A stretch of DNA of 64,000 bases, from assembly GCF_004353925.1 (NCBI RefSeq), contig NZ_SMOK01000004.1, forward strand, positions 124,001 through 188,000, written 5' to 3'. The stretch comes from Pseudomonas sp. H9 (GTDB taxonomy: Bacteria; Pseudomonadota; Gammaproteobacteria; Pseudomonadales; Pseudomonadaceae). Of the stretch, positions 37,104 through 45,769 are shown piece after piece. The stretch's first letter is position 1. Each line of letters starts with the position of its first letter. The notes under the pieces were generated by a model. It saw only the letters and a list, made by a program, of their open reading frames with translations. It searched no databases and was not told the DNA's origin. Position numbers and translations under genes: made by a program.

Positions 37104-40100
37104 CAGATTTTCTCCACGTTGACCAGGAACGACTTCGATTCCGGCGTTTGGGTATTGCCGTCACCGAGGAACGGCACCAGGGTGTTGGTCAGGTAGCCGT
37201 GCCGGGTCACCCCGGTAAAGCCCCAGTGCAACGGGATACCGATCTGATGCACGGTCTGGTTGTTGACCTGCAACGGCCGAATCCGTTTGGTGACCACCGC
37301 CACCGCCTCGATATGCCCGCGCTTGCAGGTAACTCGCACCCGGTCGCCAGGGGCAATGCCCTTCTCCTTGGCCAGCGCTTCGCCAATCTCGACGAATTGC
37401 TCTGGCTGTGTCACTGCGTTGATCGGGCAATGCTTGGTCCAGAAGTGGAAGTGTTCGGTCAGCCGGTAGGTGGTGGCGGCATAGGGGAAGTCCTTGGCTT
37501 GCCCCAGGGTGTCCCACACCGAATCGAACACCCGGCCCGCCGGGTTGCTGACCGCTTTTTTGTTGTTCGGGTGCAACGGGTTGACCCCAATCGGTGTTTC
37601 GAACGGTTCGTAATGCTCCGGGAACGGCCCTTCGGCCATCTTGTCCAGGGCAAAGAAACGCGCGACACCTTCGGGGTTCATGATGAACGGGTTCATCCCC
37701 GCTTCCGGTGCGACATCGGCCTTGTAGTCCGGCACGTCGGTACCACCCCAGGTCTTGCCGTTCCACCACACCAAACGCTTGTTCGGCGACCAGGGTTTGC
37801 CTTGCACATCCGCCGACGCCCGGTTGTAGAGAATCCGCCGGTTCGCAGGCCAGGCCCACGCCCATCCGAGGTTCTGCTTCATGCCGAACGGGTCGGCGTT
37901 GTCGCGCCGAGCCATCTGGTTGCCCTGCTCGGTCCAGCTGCCACAGAAGATCCAGCAACCGGATGCGGTACTGCCGTCGTCCTTGAGCTGGGCAAAGCCC
38001 GCCAATTGCTGCCCGGCCTTGATCGTGGCCCCCGTCGCATCGGTGACATCCGCCACGGCGTAACCGCTGAACTCCTTGGCGATTTCTTCCGGTGTCGGCT
38101 CGTGCGCCACTTTGTACGGCCAGTTGAGCTTGAGGATCGACTCGGCCCAAGCCCCGCCTTCACGCTGATAACGCTCGCGTAGACGCAGGAACAGTGCGCT
38201 CATGATCCACACGTCGGTACGCGCTTGCCCTGGGCCTTCCGCACCCTTCCAGTGCCATTGCAGCCAGCGGCTGCTGTTCACCAGTGAGCCGTCTTCTTCG
38301 GCAAAACAAGTGGTGGGCAGGCGAATCACTTCAGTCTGCACGTTCGCCGTATCGACATCATTGAACGGCCCGGCATTGCGCCAGAACTCGGAGGTCTCGG
38401 TGGCTAGCGGGTCCATCACCACCAGCCACTTGAGCTTACCGAGCGCTGCTGTGACGCGGTTCTTGTCGGGCAAGGCCGCTATCGGGTTGAAGCCCTGACA
38501 GAAATAGCCGTTGACCTGCTCCTTGGCCATCATGTCGAACATCTTCAGGACGTCGTAGCCCGGAATGTCCAGCTTCGGCAGGTAGTCGTAGCCCCAATGG
38601 TTCTCAGCCGTGGCATTGGCGCCGTACCAAGCCTTCATCAGGCTGACATGGAACTTGCCGTAGTTCTGCCAATAGGACATCTGCCCTGGTCGCAGCGGCT
38701 TGAGGGCGCGCTTGGCGATGTAGGCGTCATAGTCTTGCTCGGCATCCGAAGGCAGGGTCAGGTAACCCGGCAGCAGGTTGGACAACAACCCCAGGTCCGT
38801 CAGCCCCTGGATGTTGGAGTGCCCCCGCAAGGCGTTCACCCCGCCACCCGGCATGCCGACGTTACCCAGCAACAACTGCACCATGGCCGCACTGCGAATG
38901 ATCTGCGAACCGATCGAATGCTGGGTCCAACCCAGGGCATAGAGGATCGTCATGGTTTTGCCCGGTTGCGAGCACGTGGCGATCTCTTCCCAGATCTTGC
39001 GCATGCTCTCAACCGGCATGCCACAGATCTGACTGGCCAACTCTGGGGTGTAGCGGCTGTAGTGCTGCTTCATCAGTTGGTAGACGCAACGCGGGTCCTG
39101 CAGGGTCGGATCGACCTTGGCAAAACCGTCTTCACCCAGCTCGTAGCCCCAGCCTGACTTGTCGGTGTAACTGCGCTTGTCAGCGTCGTAGCCACTGAAC
39201 AGGCCATCCTCAAAGCTGAACCCTGCTTTGACGATGAACGACACGTCGGTGTAGTTGCGCACGTACTCGTGCTGAATCTTGTTTTCCGTGAGCAGGTAAT
39301 TGATCAGCCCACCCATGAAGGCGATATCAGTGCCCGTACGGATCGGCGCGTAATAGTCGGCCACCGAAGCAGTTCGGGTAAAACGTGGGTCGACCACGAT
39401 CAACCGGGCCTGGTTGTGCGCCTTGGCCTCGGTCACCCATTTGAAGCCACACGGATGGGCTTCTGCAGCGTTGCCACCCATCACCAGGATCAGATTCGCG
39501 TTAGCGATATCGGTCCAGTGGTTGGTCATGGCTCCACGGCCGTACGTCGGGGCAAGACTTGCCACCGTCGGGCCATGTCAGACACGTGCCTGGTTATCGA
39601 ACCCCAGCATGCCAAGACTGCGTATCACTTTGTGGGTCATGTAACCGGCTTCGTTGGACGAAGCCGAGGCGGCTAAAAAGCCTACGCTCAGCCAGCGGTT
39701 GACCGTCTGGCCCTGGGCGTTCTTCTCGATGAAGTTGGCGTCGCGATCGGCCTTCATCAGATCGGCAATGCGATCCAGCGCCTCGTCCCACGACACCCGA
39801 GCCCACTCCTTACTGCCCGGCTTGCGCACCTGTGGGTACTGCAGGCGGTTGGGGCTGTGGATAAAGTCGAGCAACCCGGCGCCTTTCGGGCACAGCGTGC
39901 CGCGGTTCACCGGGTGATCGGCGTCGCCTTCGATATGGATGATGTTTTGCGCCACGTTCTTGGCCCCGTCACCCTGGCTGTACATGATCAAGCCACAGCC
40001 GACTGAGCAATAAGGGCAGGTGTTACGGGCTTCTTTGGTATGCGCCAGCTTGAAGTGACGCACCTGCTCGGCAAAAGCGGGTGTCGGGGCCATGCCCAAC

Positions 40101-40168
40101 GCCGCCAGGCTCGAGCCTCCAAGGCCTACAGCTGCGACCTTGAAGAACTGCCGACGGTTGAGATCCAT
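37103..40168 (-). CDS. fdnG: Selenocysteine-containing formate dehydrogenase alpha subunit (in-frame TGA)
   Basis: The complete product is 1021 aa including selenocysteine; a naive reading splits it at TGA 39578-39580. The context ARV-Sec-HGPTVA is the active-site sequence of FdnG/FdoG, where Sec binds molybdenum. The N-terminus has a Tat signal (NRRQFFK, then SSLAALGM) and a 4Fe-4S site (CPYCSVGC, plus CPKGAG). A SECIS hairpin follows the TGA directly. It oxidises formate in the periplasm and passes electrons to FdnH/FdnI. Start ATG 40168 was chosen as it begins the Tat signal, not the upstream in-frame extension to 40198. Confidence 0.96.
39545..39580 (-). promoter_or_regulatory. SECIS element in fdnG
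   Basis: Reading from the TGA (39580 downward), the arm CGACGG-U-GGCAA pairs with UUGCC-CCGACG around the loop GUC. The unpaired U is base 17 counted from the UGA, and loop bases G23 and U24 match those contacted by E. coli SelB. One A/A mismatch lies low in the stem. This is a bacterial SECIS within the coding sequence. Confidence 0.9.
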
Positions 40169-40502
40169 CGTGCACTCCTGATCAGGTGGTGGACGCACGG
40201 GACATTGCCGGCGCCTCTTGAACGATCACGGTGGCGACTTTTGCGGCAGTCACCAGTTGATACTGTAGTCAAGATTTCAGGAAGCGCGATGGCAAAAGAC
40301 CACTGGCGCTTTAGACAGTCCCTACCACAGAGGGATGGTCACGGTCATCACCCAGGTGGCGGACATTTACCTCATGTAACACATCAAAGAAGAATCATGG
40401 CAATATGATGGCCATGGGAAGGTAGTCCCGCGCTATACCGCAATGCAACACCGTAGAAAGAAGCGCGCCACACCCGGCACGTGAATGTCCAAGGAGCTTC
40501 AA
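40169..40502. other. Intergenic region between divergent fdnG and TM2 gene
   Basis: 334 nt that must hold the promoters of both genes. I see no convincing ANR, NarL or sigma-54 site. TTGATACTGTAGTCAA at about 40257-40272 resembles an FNR dyad, but its half-sites are 2 bases too far apart. An AAGGAGC sequence at 40491-40497 serves the TM2 gene. Confidence 0.6.
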
Positions 40503-40946
40503 ATGAAAGGCAAGATTCTGAGTTTTGACTCAAACACTCGCAATGGCGTTATCTCTGGTGACGATGGCAACCGTTACACCTTTGAAGTCGGCCAATGGAA
40601 AAGTGCCGTTCTGCCGAAGGCTGGCAGCCGTGTAGACTTCACCAACACCGGTGGCGTTGCTGAGGCGATTTACGCCGACACGACGACGTTGGTTGGCAAC
40701 TCGAAAAAAATCCCGGCCGCCCTGCTGGCATTTTTTCTTGGCGCGTTCGGCGCACACAAATTTTACCTGGGCTACACCGCTCAGGGCGTGATCATGTTGT
40801 TGGTATTCCTGTTCGGCTGGTTGCTGCTCGGCATCCCGTCGATGATCATCGGCATCATTGCGTTCATCGAATTCATTATTTACCTGATCAAGTCTGAAGA
40901 AGACTTCGAACAGACTTACGTCGTCGGCAAAAAAAGCTGGTTCTAA
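40503..40946 (+). CDS. TM2-domain protein with N-terminal cold-shock-like (OB) segment
   Basis: 147 aa from ATG 40503 behind AAGGAG. Residues 1-60 (MKGKILSFDSNTRNGVISGDDGNRYTFEV) read like a cold-shock/OB-fold strand pattern. Residues 70-130 form a TM2 domain: IPAALLAFFLGAFGAHKFYLGYTAQGVIMLLV and a second hydrophobic hairpin, with the DRF-like turn replaced by GAHKFYLG. The C-terminal tail is charged. TM2 proteins are small membrane proteins of unsettled role. This is the last gene before the catabolic island. Confidence 0.82.
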   Translation: MKGKILSFDSNTRNGVISGDDGNRYTFEVGQWKSAVLPKAGSRVDFTNTGGVAEAIYADTTTLVGNSKKIPAALLAFFLGAFGAHKFYLGYTAQGVIMLLVFLFGWLLLGIPSMIIGIIAFIEFIIYLIKSEEDFEQTYVVGKKSWF

Positions 40947-41174
40947 TCGCTTTTAACATTGCCTAGAGCGAAGGATGGTCTGAAGTAGCCTTGTATTTTC
41001 GGCAAGCTTCAGCCTCCATCGTTGAAAACGACAGCCCCACCAAGCAAACTCACTACTTGCTCAACCCTGAACTTCCTTGCACTTCCTCTCACATCAGGCC
41101 GTGAGTCAATCATGACTCCGAGACGGTTTGATAGCGAACCGCGGTCGCTTCTCTCATGCACTGCACACAGACAA

Positions 41175-41213
41175 ATAAAAAGCCCCAGGATCACGTTACA
41201 AACCCTGGAGCTT
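41175..41213 (-). terminator. Rho-independent terminator closing the island's leftmost operon
   Basis: On the minus strand AAGCTCCAGG pairs with CCTGGGGCTT (one mismatch) around a 14-nt loop, followed by TTTTTATT. It lies 26 nt after the stop of the epimerase-like gene at 41239 and separates the island from the TM2 gene side. Confidence 0.75.
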
Positions 41214-41238
41214 AAATTTAAATGAACAGAAACAGCCC

Positions 41239-42138
41239 CTAGGCAGTACCGCCCTGCTGTGCCACCAGCGCCTGCACCGCCCGACGCACATCCCCGCGGC
41301 AATAGCCAAGGCTGTCATCCGGCTCATAACGGGCATGGTTTCCACGTCCGGTATAGATCGCCGAATCCGGCATCAACGGGTGCTCCCGGTCCAGCGCTTC
41401 CACTTGCCGCTCGCTGCCCACGGCGTCGAAGAACAGCTGAAAGTACTCGGCGAAGCTCAGGTTCTCGTCGCCCACCAGATAGGCCTTGCCGGGTTCGCCC
41501 CGCACCAGCGCCTGGCACAGCGCTTCGGACAGCGACTGAAGTGACATGAAATTGGTCCCGCCGGCCGGGCCGAAGGCCGGCAGCTCCTCCAGCAGTTGGC
41601 CGCGGGCGTAGGCCAGATAGGCGTCGAACATCGGCACCTGCAGCCCCGGCACATGGCCCACCATGAACGGTGCATTGACCGAGATGGCGGCAAAGCCATC
41701 GCCGTTCAGCGCACGCACTCCCTCGCAGGATTCGTGGCGCGAGCGCACATAGGGGTTGCGCTCGATCAGCTCCGGCGCCATTTGCGGGTAAAAGCTGCCC
41801 AGCATGACCGCGCGGCGTACTCCGGCAGCCTTGGCCAGGGCAAAGAAACGCGGGATGGCCACCGAATTGTTTTCCCGCCACTGCGCGGCCAGGTCGCCCG
41901 TGGTGTCGACGTGACGGATGTCGTTGCCAGCGCAGAACAGCAGGGCTTCGTAACCTTCGAGTTGCTGCGCCGACAGGTCCGTGCGGGTGTAGTCCAGCTC
42001 CATAAAGGGCAGCGCTCGCAGGGCTGGCGCTTCAGCCGGGCGGCGCGACGCCAGGGTCACATCGAAGCCCTGCTCCTGAAGGTACAGTGCGGCATGACCG
42101 CCGAGCAGTCCGGTGCCGCCCACTACAAGTGTTTTCAT
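41239..42138 (-). CDS. NAD(P)-dependent epimerase/dehydratase-like protein (extended SDR)
   Basis: 299 aa with the dinucleotide loop VVGGTGLLGGHAALYL at the N-terminus. The region of the usual Ser and YxxxK (VMLGSFYPQMAPELIERNPYVRSRHESCEGV) is modified: a Tyr is present (NPYVRSRH) with His rather than Lys four residues on. It could be a non-standard reductase or a 3-beta-HSD-like isomerase. It ends the leftmost minus-strand operon of the island, 55 nt after an SDR gene. Substrate inferred only from context. Confidence 0.75.
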   Translation of the reverse strand: MKTLVVGGTGLLGGHAALYLQEQGFDVTLASRRPAEAPALRALPFMELDYTRTDLSAQQLEGYEALLFCAGNDIRHVDTTGDLAAQWRENNSVAIPRFFALAKAAGVRRAVMLGSFYPQMAPELIERNPYVRSRHESCEGVRALNGDGFAAISVNAPFMVGHVPGLQVPMFDAYLAYARGQLLEELPAFGPAGGTNFMSLQSLSEALCQALVRGEPGKAYLVGDENLSFAEYFQLFFDAVGSERQVEALDREHPLMPDSAIYTGRGNHARYEPDDSLGYCRGDVRRAVQALVAQQGGTA

Positions 42139-42193
42139 CCAGCTTTCCTCGTTGTCGAAAAGAAGGCCCGCTCACAAGCGCGGGCGTGCCGCA

Positions 42194-43030
42194 TCAGTAG
42201 ATGAAACCGCTGCGCTCAATCACCGGCGCCAGCGTCCAGCCGCCTTGGGGCGTGCGGTACCAGCCACCGGCCGCCAGGGCGCCACCATCCACGTGCAGGG
42301 TGGTTCCGGTGATCCAACTGGCCTGGTCACTCGCCAGGAACAGCACGGCGTTACTCATGTCGCGCACCTCGCCGAAGCGGCCCAGCGGAATCCAGTCGCC
42401 GACCCGCTCGCGATATTCCGGATGGATGAAATTACTGACCGGCACCTGAGCGGTGTCGGTGGTTTCCGGGGCAATCTGGTTGACCCGGATGCGCGCCGCC
42501 GCCAGCTCCAGCGCCAGGCTCTTGGTGAAGCCACCGAGGGCGGCCTTGAAGGCCGCGTAAGCCGAAAGGTAGGGAATGCCGCGAAAACCTTCGATGCTGG
42601 CGATATTGACGATGCTCGCTTGCTCGAAACCATGGCGCCGCAGCAGAGGAATGGCACGCCGAGTGACTTGTAACACCTGGCCCAGGTTGACCGCATAGAG
42701 TCGATCGAAGTCGTCGTCGCTGCAGTCCTCCAGCGGTTTGAAGATCTGCAGCGAGTCGCCGACGTTGTTCACCAGTACATCCAGCGACGCGCACTGCTCA
42801 CCGATGCTGGTGAACGCCTGATCGAGCTGCTCGGCCGAGGTCACATCGGTGTGCAGCAGCAGGTGCCGTGCCTCCGTCGTGGCCAACGCGCGGCCCAGGG
42901 CCTCGACACGCTCGGCGTCACGCTCCAGCACCACCAGGCGTGCACCCAGCTCAGCGAAGCGCATCACCAAGTCCTGCCCAATCCCGGCACCACCACCGGT
43001 GACCAATACCGTCTTGCCTTTGAAATCCAT
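42194..43030 (-). CDS. Short-chain dehydrogenase/reductase
   Basis: 278 aa from ATG 43030 (MDFKGKTVLVTGGG). It has the cofactor loop TGGGAGIG, LVNNVG (a variant of NNAG), a Ser in NIASIEG and the catalytic YAAFK (Tyr-x-x-x-Lys). An acidic residue at the end of strand 2 (VLERDAERV) suggests NAD over NADP. In a steroid-type island it would oxidise or reduce a ring hydroxyl/keto group; which position cannot be said. The C-terminal 30 residues after the usual SDR end are longer than average (GALAAGGWYRTPQGG). Confidence 0.85.
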   Translation of the reverse strand: MDFKGKTVLVTGGGAGIGQDLVMRFAELGARLVVLERDAERVEALGRALATTEARHLLLHTDVTSAEQLDQAFTSIGEQCASLDVLVNNVGDSLQIFKPLEDCSDDDFDRLYAVNLGQVLQVTRRAIPLLRRHGFEQASIVNIASIEGFRGIPYLSAYAAFKAALGGFTKSLALELAAARIRVNQIAPETTDTAQVPVSNFIHPEYRERVGDWIPLGRFGEVRDMSNAVLFLASDQASWITGTTLHVDGGALAAGGWYRTPQGGWTLAPVIERSGFIY

Positions 43031-43097
43031 CCTGTACACCTCATGCTCTTGTTGTTATTGGCGCAGGTGCGGGCGACGGAGTTGCCGCCCGCCCACC

Positions 43098-43125
43098 CGG
43101 CACCAGGCCCATGGGCCCGGTGCCG
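43098..43125. repeat. 28-nt near-perfect inverted repeat between SDR and OYE genes
   Basis: CGGCACC-A-GGCCCATGGGCC-C-GGTGCCG is self-complementary except for one A/C pair. There is no U-tract on either strand, so it is a strong hairpin or a protein-binding dyad rather than a classic terminator. Confidence 0.55.
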
Positions 43126-43167
43126 AATCGGGCGCGGCCTGCCGGTGTAGGCGGCCGCTCTTGGGGC

Positions 43168-44232
43168 TCAGGCCTGCCAGACTGGATAGTCGGTGTAGCC
43201 GGCACGGCCCGGGGTATAGAGCGTCTTGCGGTCGAAGCCGGCCAGGGGTCGGCCATGGCGCAGGCGTTCCACCAGATCAGGGTTGCCGATGAAGTAGCGA
43301 CCGAAGGAAACTGCCGCGCCCTGCCCGCTCGCCAAGGCTTCCTCGGCGCAAGCACCGTCGAAACCGTCGTTGAGGATCAGTGCGGCCTTGCTTTCGGTTT
43401 GTGCCAGGGCGAAGGCGTCCAGCCCGGCTACCGGCGAACGCATGATGTGCAAGTAAGCCAACCCTAGCGGCGCCACTGCGCGCATCAGCGCACTGGCGGT
43501 AGCCGCCGGGTCGTCGTCCTGGATGTCGTTGAAGGGGTTGCCCGGGCACATGCGGTAGCCCACTCGCCCGGCGCCGATGGCTTCGGCCATGGCGGCCAGC
43601 ACCTCGGCCGGGAAGCGCACGCGATTGTCCGGCGAGCCGCCGTAGCGATCCTCGCGCTGGTTGCTGCCGCTGGCCATGAACTGCATCGGCAGATAGCCGC
43701 TGGTGCAGTGCAGTTCCACCCCGTCGAAGCCGGCTTCGCGGGCCAGCAGCGCGGCGCGGCGGTAGTCTGCCACCACCTCGGCCACTTCTTCGCTGCCAAG
43801 TGCATGGGGCTCGTCGGTGTCCACCAGGCCAGCGGCATCGCTGAACAATTGCGTACGCGCACGCAAGGCCGACGGCGCAACGGTACGTGCGCCCGCAGGT
43901 TTGTTGTGATGGCTGGCGGCGCGTCCCACGTGCATCAGTTGCAGCACAATGCGCCCGCCTTCAGCATGGACGGCGTCAGTTACAGCGCGCCAGGCGTCCA
44001 CCTGCGCGGCGTTGTAGAGGGCCGGTGTACGGCAATAACCGAGACCATCGGCCGACGGCGCGGTGCCTTCGGCGACGATCAGCCCGGCGCCGGCGCGCTG
44101 GCGGTAATACTCGACCATCTCGGCGCCGGGCAGCCCGAAAGCGTCGGCGCGGCTACGGGTCATGGGCGCCATGACGATGCGGTTGGCCAGCGCCAGCTCG
44201 CCCAGTTGCAAGGGTTGGAACAGCAGGCTCAT
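43168..44232 (-). CDS. Old Yellow Enzyme-family ene-reductase with altered active site
   Basis: 354 aa, FMN-dependent, NemA/OYE-like: IVMAPMTRSRAD near the N-terminus, VLQLMHVGRAAS and YGGSPDNRVRFPAEVL. The usual H-x-x-H/N-G-Y pair that holds the substrate carbonyl reads His-Cys-Thr-Ser-Gly-Tyr (LHCTSGYLPM), so the second ligand is Ser. OYEs reduce activated C=C bonds, and homologues act on steroid rings. Between this gene and the SnoaL gene lies a terminator, so it may have its own promoter, though I could not find a motif in the 110-nt gap. Confidence 0.87.
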   Translation of the reverse strand: MSLLFQPLQLGELALANRIVMAPMTRSRADAFGLPGAEMVEYYRQRAGAGLIVAEGTAPSADGLGYCRTPALYNAAQVDAWRAVTDAVHAEGGRIVLQLMHVGRAASHHNKPAGARTVAPSALRARTQLFSDAAGLVDTDEPHALGSEEVAEVVADYRRAALLAREAGFDGVELHCTSGYLPMQFMASGSNQREDRYGGSPDNRVRFPAEVLAAMAEAIGAGRVGYRMCPGNPFNDIQDDDPAATASALMRAVAPLGLAYLHIMRSPVAGLDAFALAQTESKAALILNDGFDGACAEEALASGQGAAVSFGRYFIGNPDLVERLRHGRPLAGFDRKTLYTPGRAGYTDYPVWQA

Positions 44233-44287
44233 GGACGGAACTCCTTGGCTCTGAAGGGGCCGACGCCGGAACAGGCGACGGAAGAAG

Positions 44288-44312
44288 AAAAGGCCCGCCC
44301 CGGCGAGGCGGG
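44288..44312 (-). terminator. Rho-independent terminator after the SnoaL-like gene
   Basis: On the minus strand CCCGCC (44312-44307) pairs with GGCGGG (44299-44294) around a 7-nt loop, followed by CCTTTTCTTCTTC. It would end the SDR-SDR-SnoaL transcript that starts near 46,504. Confidence 0.65.
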
Positions 44313-44342
44313 TAGTTTCGGAGCGGGCAAAAGGGGGCGCCG

Positions 44343-44972
44343 TCAGCGCACGCGAATCTTGGGGTCTTGGGCGCCTTGCCGCAGGTTGGCGAGAAAACCT
44401 TCCAGCGGTGCCGGCTCGGCCACCTGGGGCAGCATCTCCTTGTCCGGACGCCGGGCCCAGAACGCCTCCCAGGAAGGGAACAGCTCATGGAAGCTGCCGA
44501 CGTAGGGCTCACGGCCCGGCCAGCGCATCTTCATGCCACCGATGGGCGGCTTGTTCAGGTCGGTGGCGTACCAGTAGCAAGGCAACCGGCGGCGGAAGTA
44601 CCAGCGACCGTCGATACGCTCGTAGTCATCCCAATAGAGCATCTGCATGATCACCCACTCAGGGCCGGTCTCATGCTCGTTCTTGGAATAAACGACGCCG
44701 GTAGCGTGGTCGGCATCCCGGAACTCGATGATGTGTTGGCCCAAGTGGTGGGCGGTGCCTTCGAACTGCAGGCGCATGGTGTCGTCGAGCCAAGCCTTGA
44801 AGTGGGCTCGGCCCACCTTGTCACGGCCCACTCGCACGTCATGGGCGAAGCAGTTGGCCATGGCGTCGAGGTCGCGCATGTCCAGGGACAGCGCGTACTT
44901 GCCGGCCAATTGGCGGATCTCGTCGAGAGATTCGAGGCGGTCGATGCGTGCGAGCAAGTCTTTTTGATCCAT
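44343..44972 (-). CDS. SnoaL/NTF2-fold protein, BaiE-like candidate dehydratase
   Basis: 209 aa from ATG 44972 (GGAG 11 nt upstream); a GTG at 44984 overlapping the SDR stop is an alternative. The N-terminal helix-turn IRQLAGKYALSLDMRDLDAM, the strand HHLGQHIIEF and YERIDGRWYFRRRL match the SnoaL_4 pattern of bile acid 7-alpha-dehydratases (BaiE, Hsh2), including the Tyr and Asp of GKYALSLD in the place of catalytic residues recalled from BaiE. It is longer than BaiE by a C-terminal tail (about 160-209). Function is inferred, not shown. Confidence 0.7.
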   Translation of the reverse strand: MDQKDLLARIDRLESLDEIRQLAGKYALSLDMRDLDAMANCFAHDVRVGRDKVGRAHFKAWLDDTMRLQFEGTAHHLGQHIIEFRDADHATGVVYSKNEHETGPEWVIMQMLYWDDYERIDGRWYFRRRLPCYWYATDLNKPPIGGMKMRWPGREPYVGSFHELFPSWEAFWARRPDKEMLPQVAEPAPLEGFLANLRQGAQDPKIRVR

Positions 44973-44980
44973 GGCGCGGT

Positions 44981-45754
44981 TCACTCCAGCACGGTGTAGA
45001 GGTCGGAGCTGCGCCCGCCGTCCACACAGAGGGTGGCGCCCGTGACGTAGGAGGCTTCATCCGAGGCAAGGAAGAGGATGGCGTTGGCCAACTCGTGAGG
45101 TTGCCCCACGCGCTTCATCGGGATCAGCTTCTCGGTGTTCGCCCGCGACTTGGGGTCGTTCATCATGCCGGCCATCGCTGGGGTATCCACCACACCGGGA
45201 ATCACTACGTTGCAACGCACGTTGCAGGCTGCACCTTCGCTGGCCACTGCGCGGCTGAAGTTGATGACCGCCGCCTTCGCCGCCGAGTAACCAGACATCC
45301 AGGCGGTGCCGAACAGACCGCAGATCGAGGCCATGTTGACGATGGCGCCGCCGCCCTGATCCTTCATCAGACGCATGGCGGTGCGGGTACCGAAGAAAGT
45401 GCCGTCTACCGTGGTGCGGAAGTTGGCGTGCCAGTCCTCAGTGGACATGCTGTCGACGCTGCCCCAGGTGTAGGCCATGGCGTTGTTCACCAGGATGTCG
45501 AGTCGGCCATGGCGGCGTGCGGCGTCTTCCAGTGCCGCGACGTAGGCCGCCTCGTCACCAACATCGGCCACCGCCACATCGGCCCGACCACCCAGCTCGA
45601 GGATGCGCTCGCGAAGCGCGTGCAGCGGTTCCGCGCGGCGGCCGCAGAGCACCACGCAGGCGCCCTCCTCGGCGAAGCGCAGGGCAGTGGCTTCGCCGAT
45701 GCCGGAGCTTGCTCCAGTGACGAAGGCGATCTTTCCATCAAGACGTGCAGACAT
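44981..45754 (-). CDS. Short-chain dehydrogenase/reductase
   Basis: 257 aa. Cofactor loop TGASSGIGEAT, LVNNAMAY (a variant of NNAG), Ser in MASICGLFG, and catalytic YSAAK. No acidic residue stands at the NAD-discriminating site but an Arg pair (CGRRAEP) does, suggesting NADP. It ends FCVDGG-like (LCVDGGRSSD), usual for classical SDRs. It lies 15 nt after the next SDR gene and overlaps the SnoaL gene start region, all in one transcript. Confidence 0.88.
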   Translation of the reverse strand: MSARLDGKIAFVTGASSGIGEATALRFAEEGACVVLCGRRAEPLHALRERILELGGRADVAVADVGDEAAYVAALEDAARRHGRLDILVNNAMAYTWGSVDSMSTEDWHANFRTTVDGTFFGTRTAMRLMKDQGGGAIVNMASICGLFGTAWMSGYSAAKAAVINFSRAVASEGAACNVRCNVVIPGVVDTPAMAGMMNDPKSRANTEKLIPMKRVGQPHELANAILFLASDEASYVTGATLCVDGGRSSDLYTVLE

Positions 45755-45769
45755 TGCGGGTTCCCCTGA

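Noticed and set aside
37103..40198. fdnG as two separate genes or a nonsense-mutated pseudogene
   Set aside because: The TGA sits at the Sec position, a SECIS follows at once, and selA, selB and selC are next door.
40257..40272. ANR box upstream of fdnG
   Set aside because: TTGAT and TCAA are separated by 7 rather than 5 bases, so the helical phase is wrong.
44343..44972. Delta-5-3-ketosteroid isomerase
   Set aside because: The protein is about 80 residues longer than KSI and the pattern fits SnoaL_4/BaiE better; only the fold is shared.
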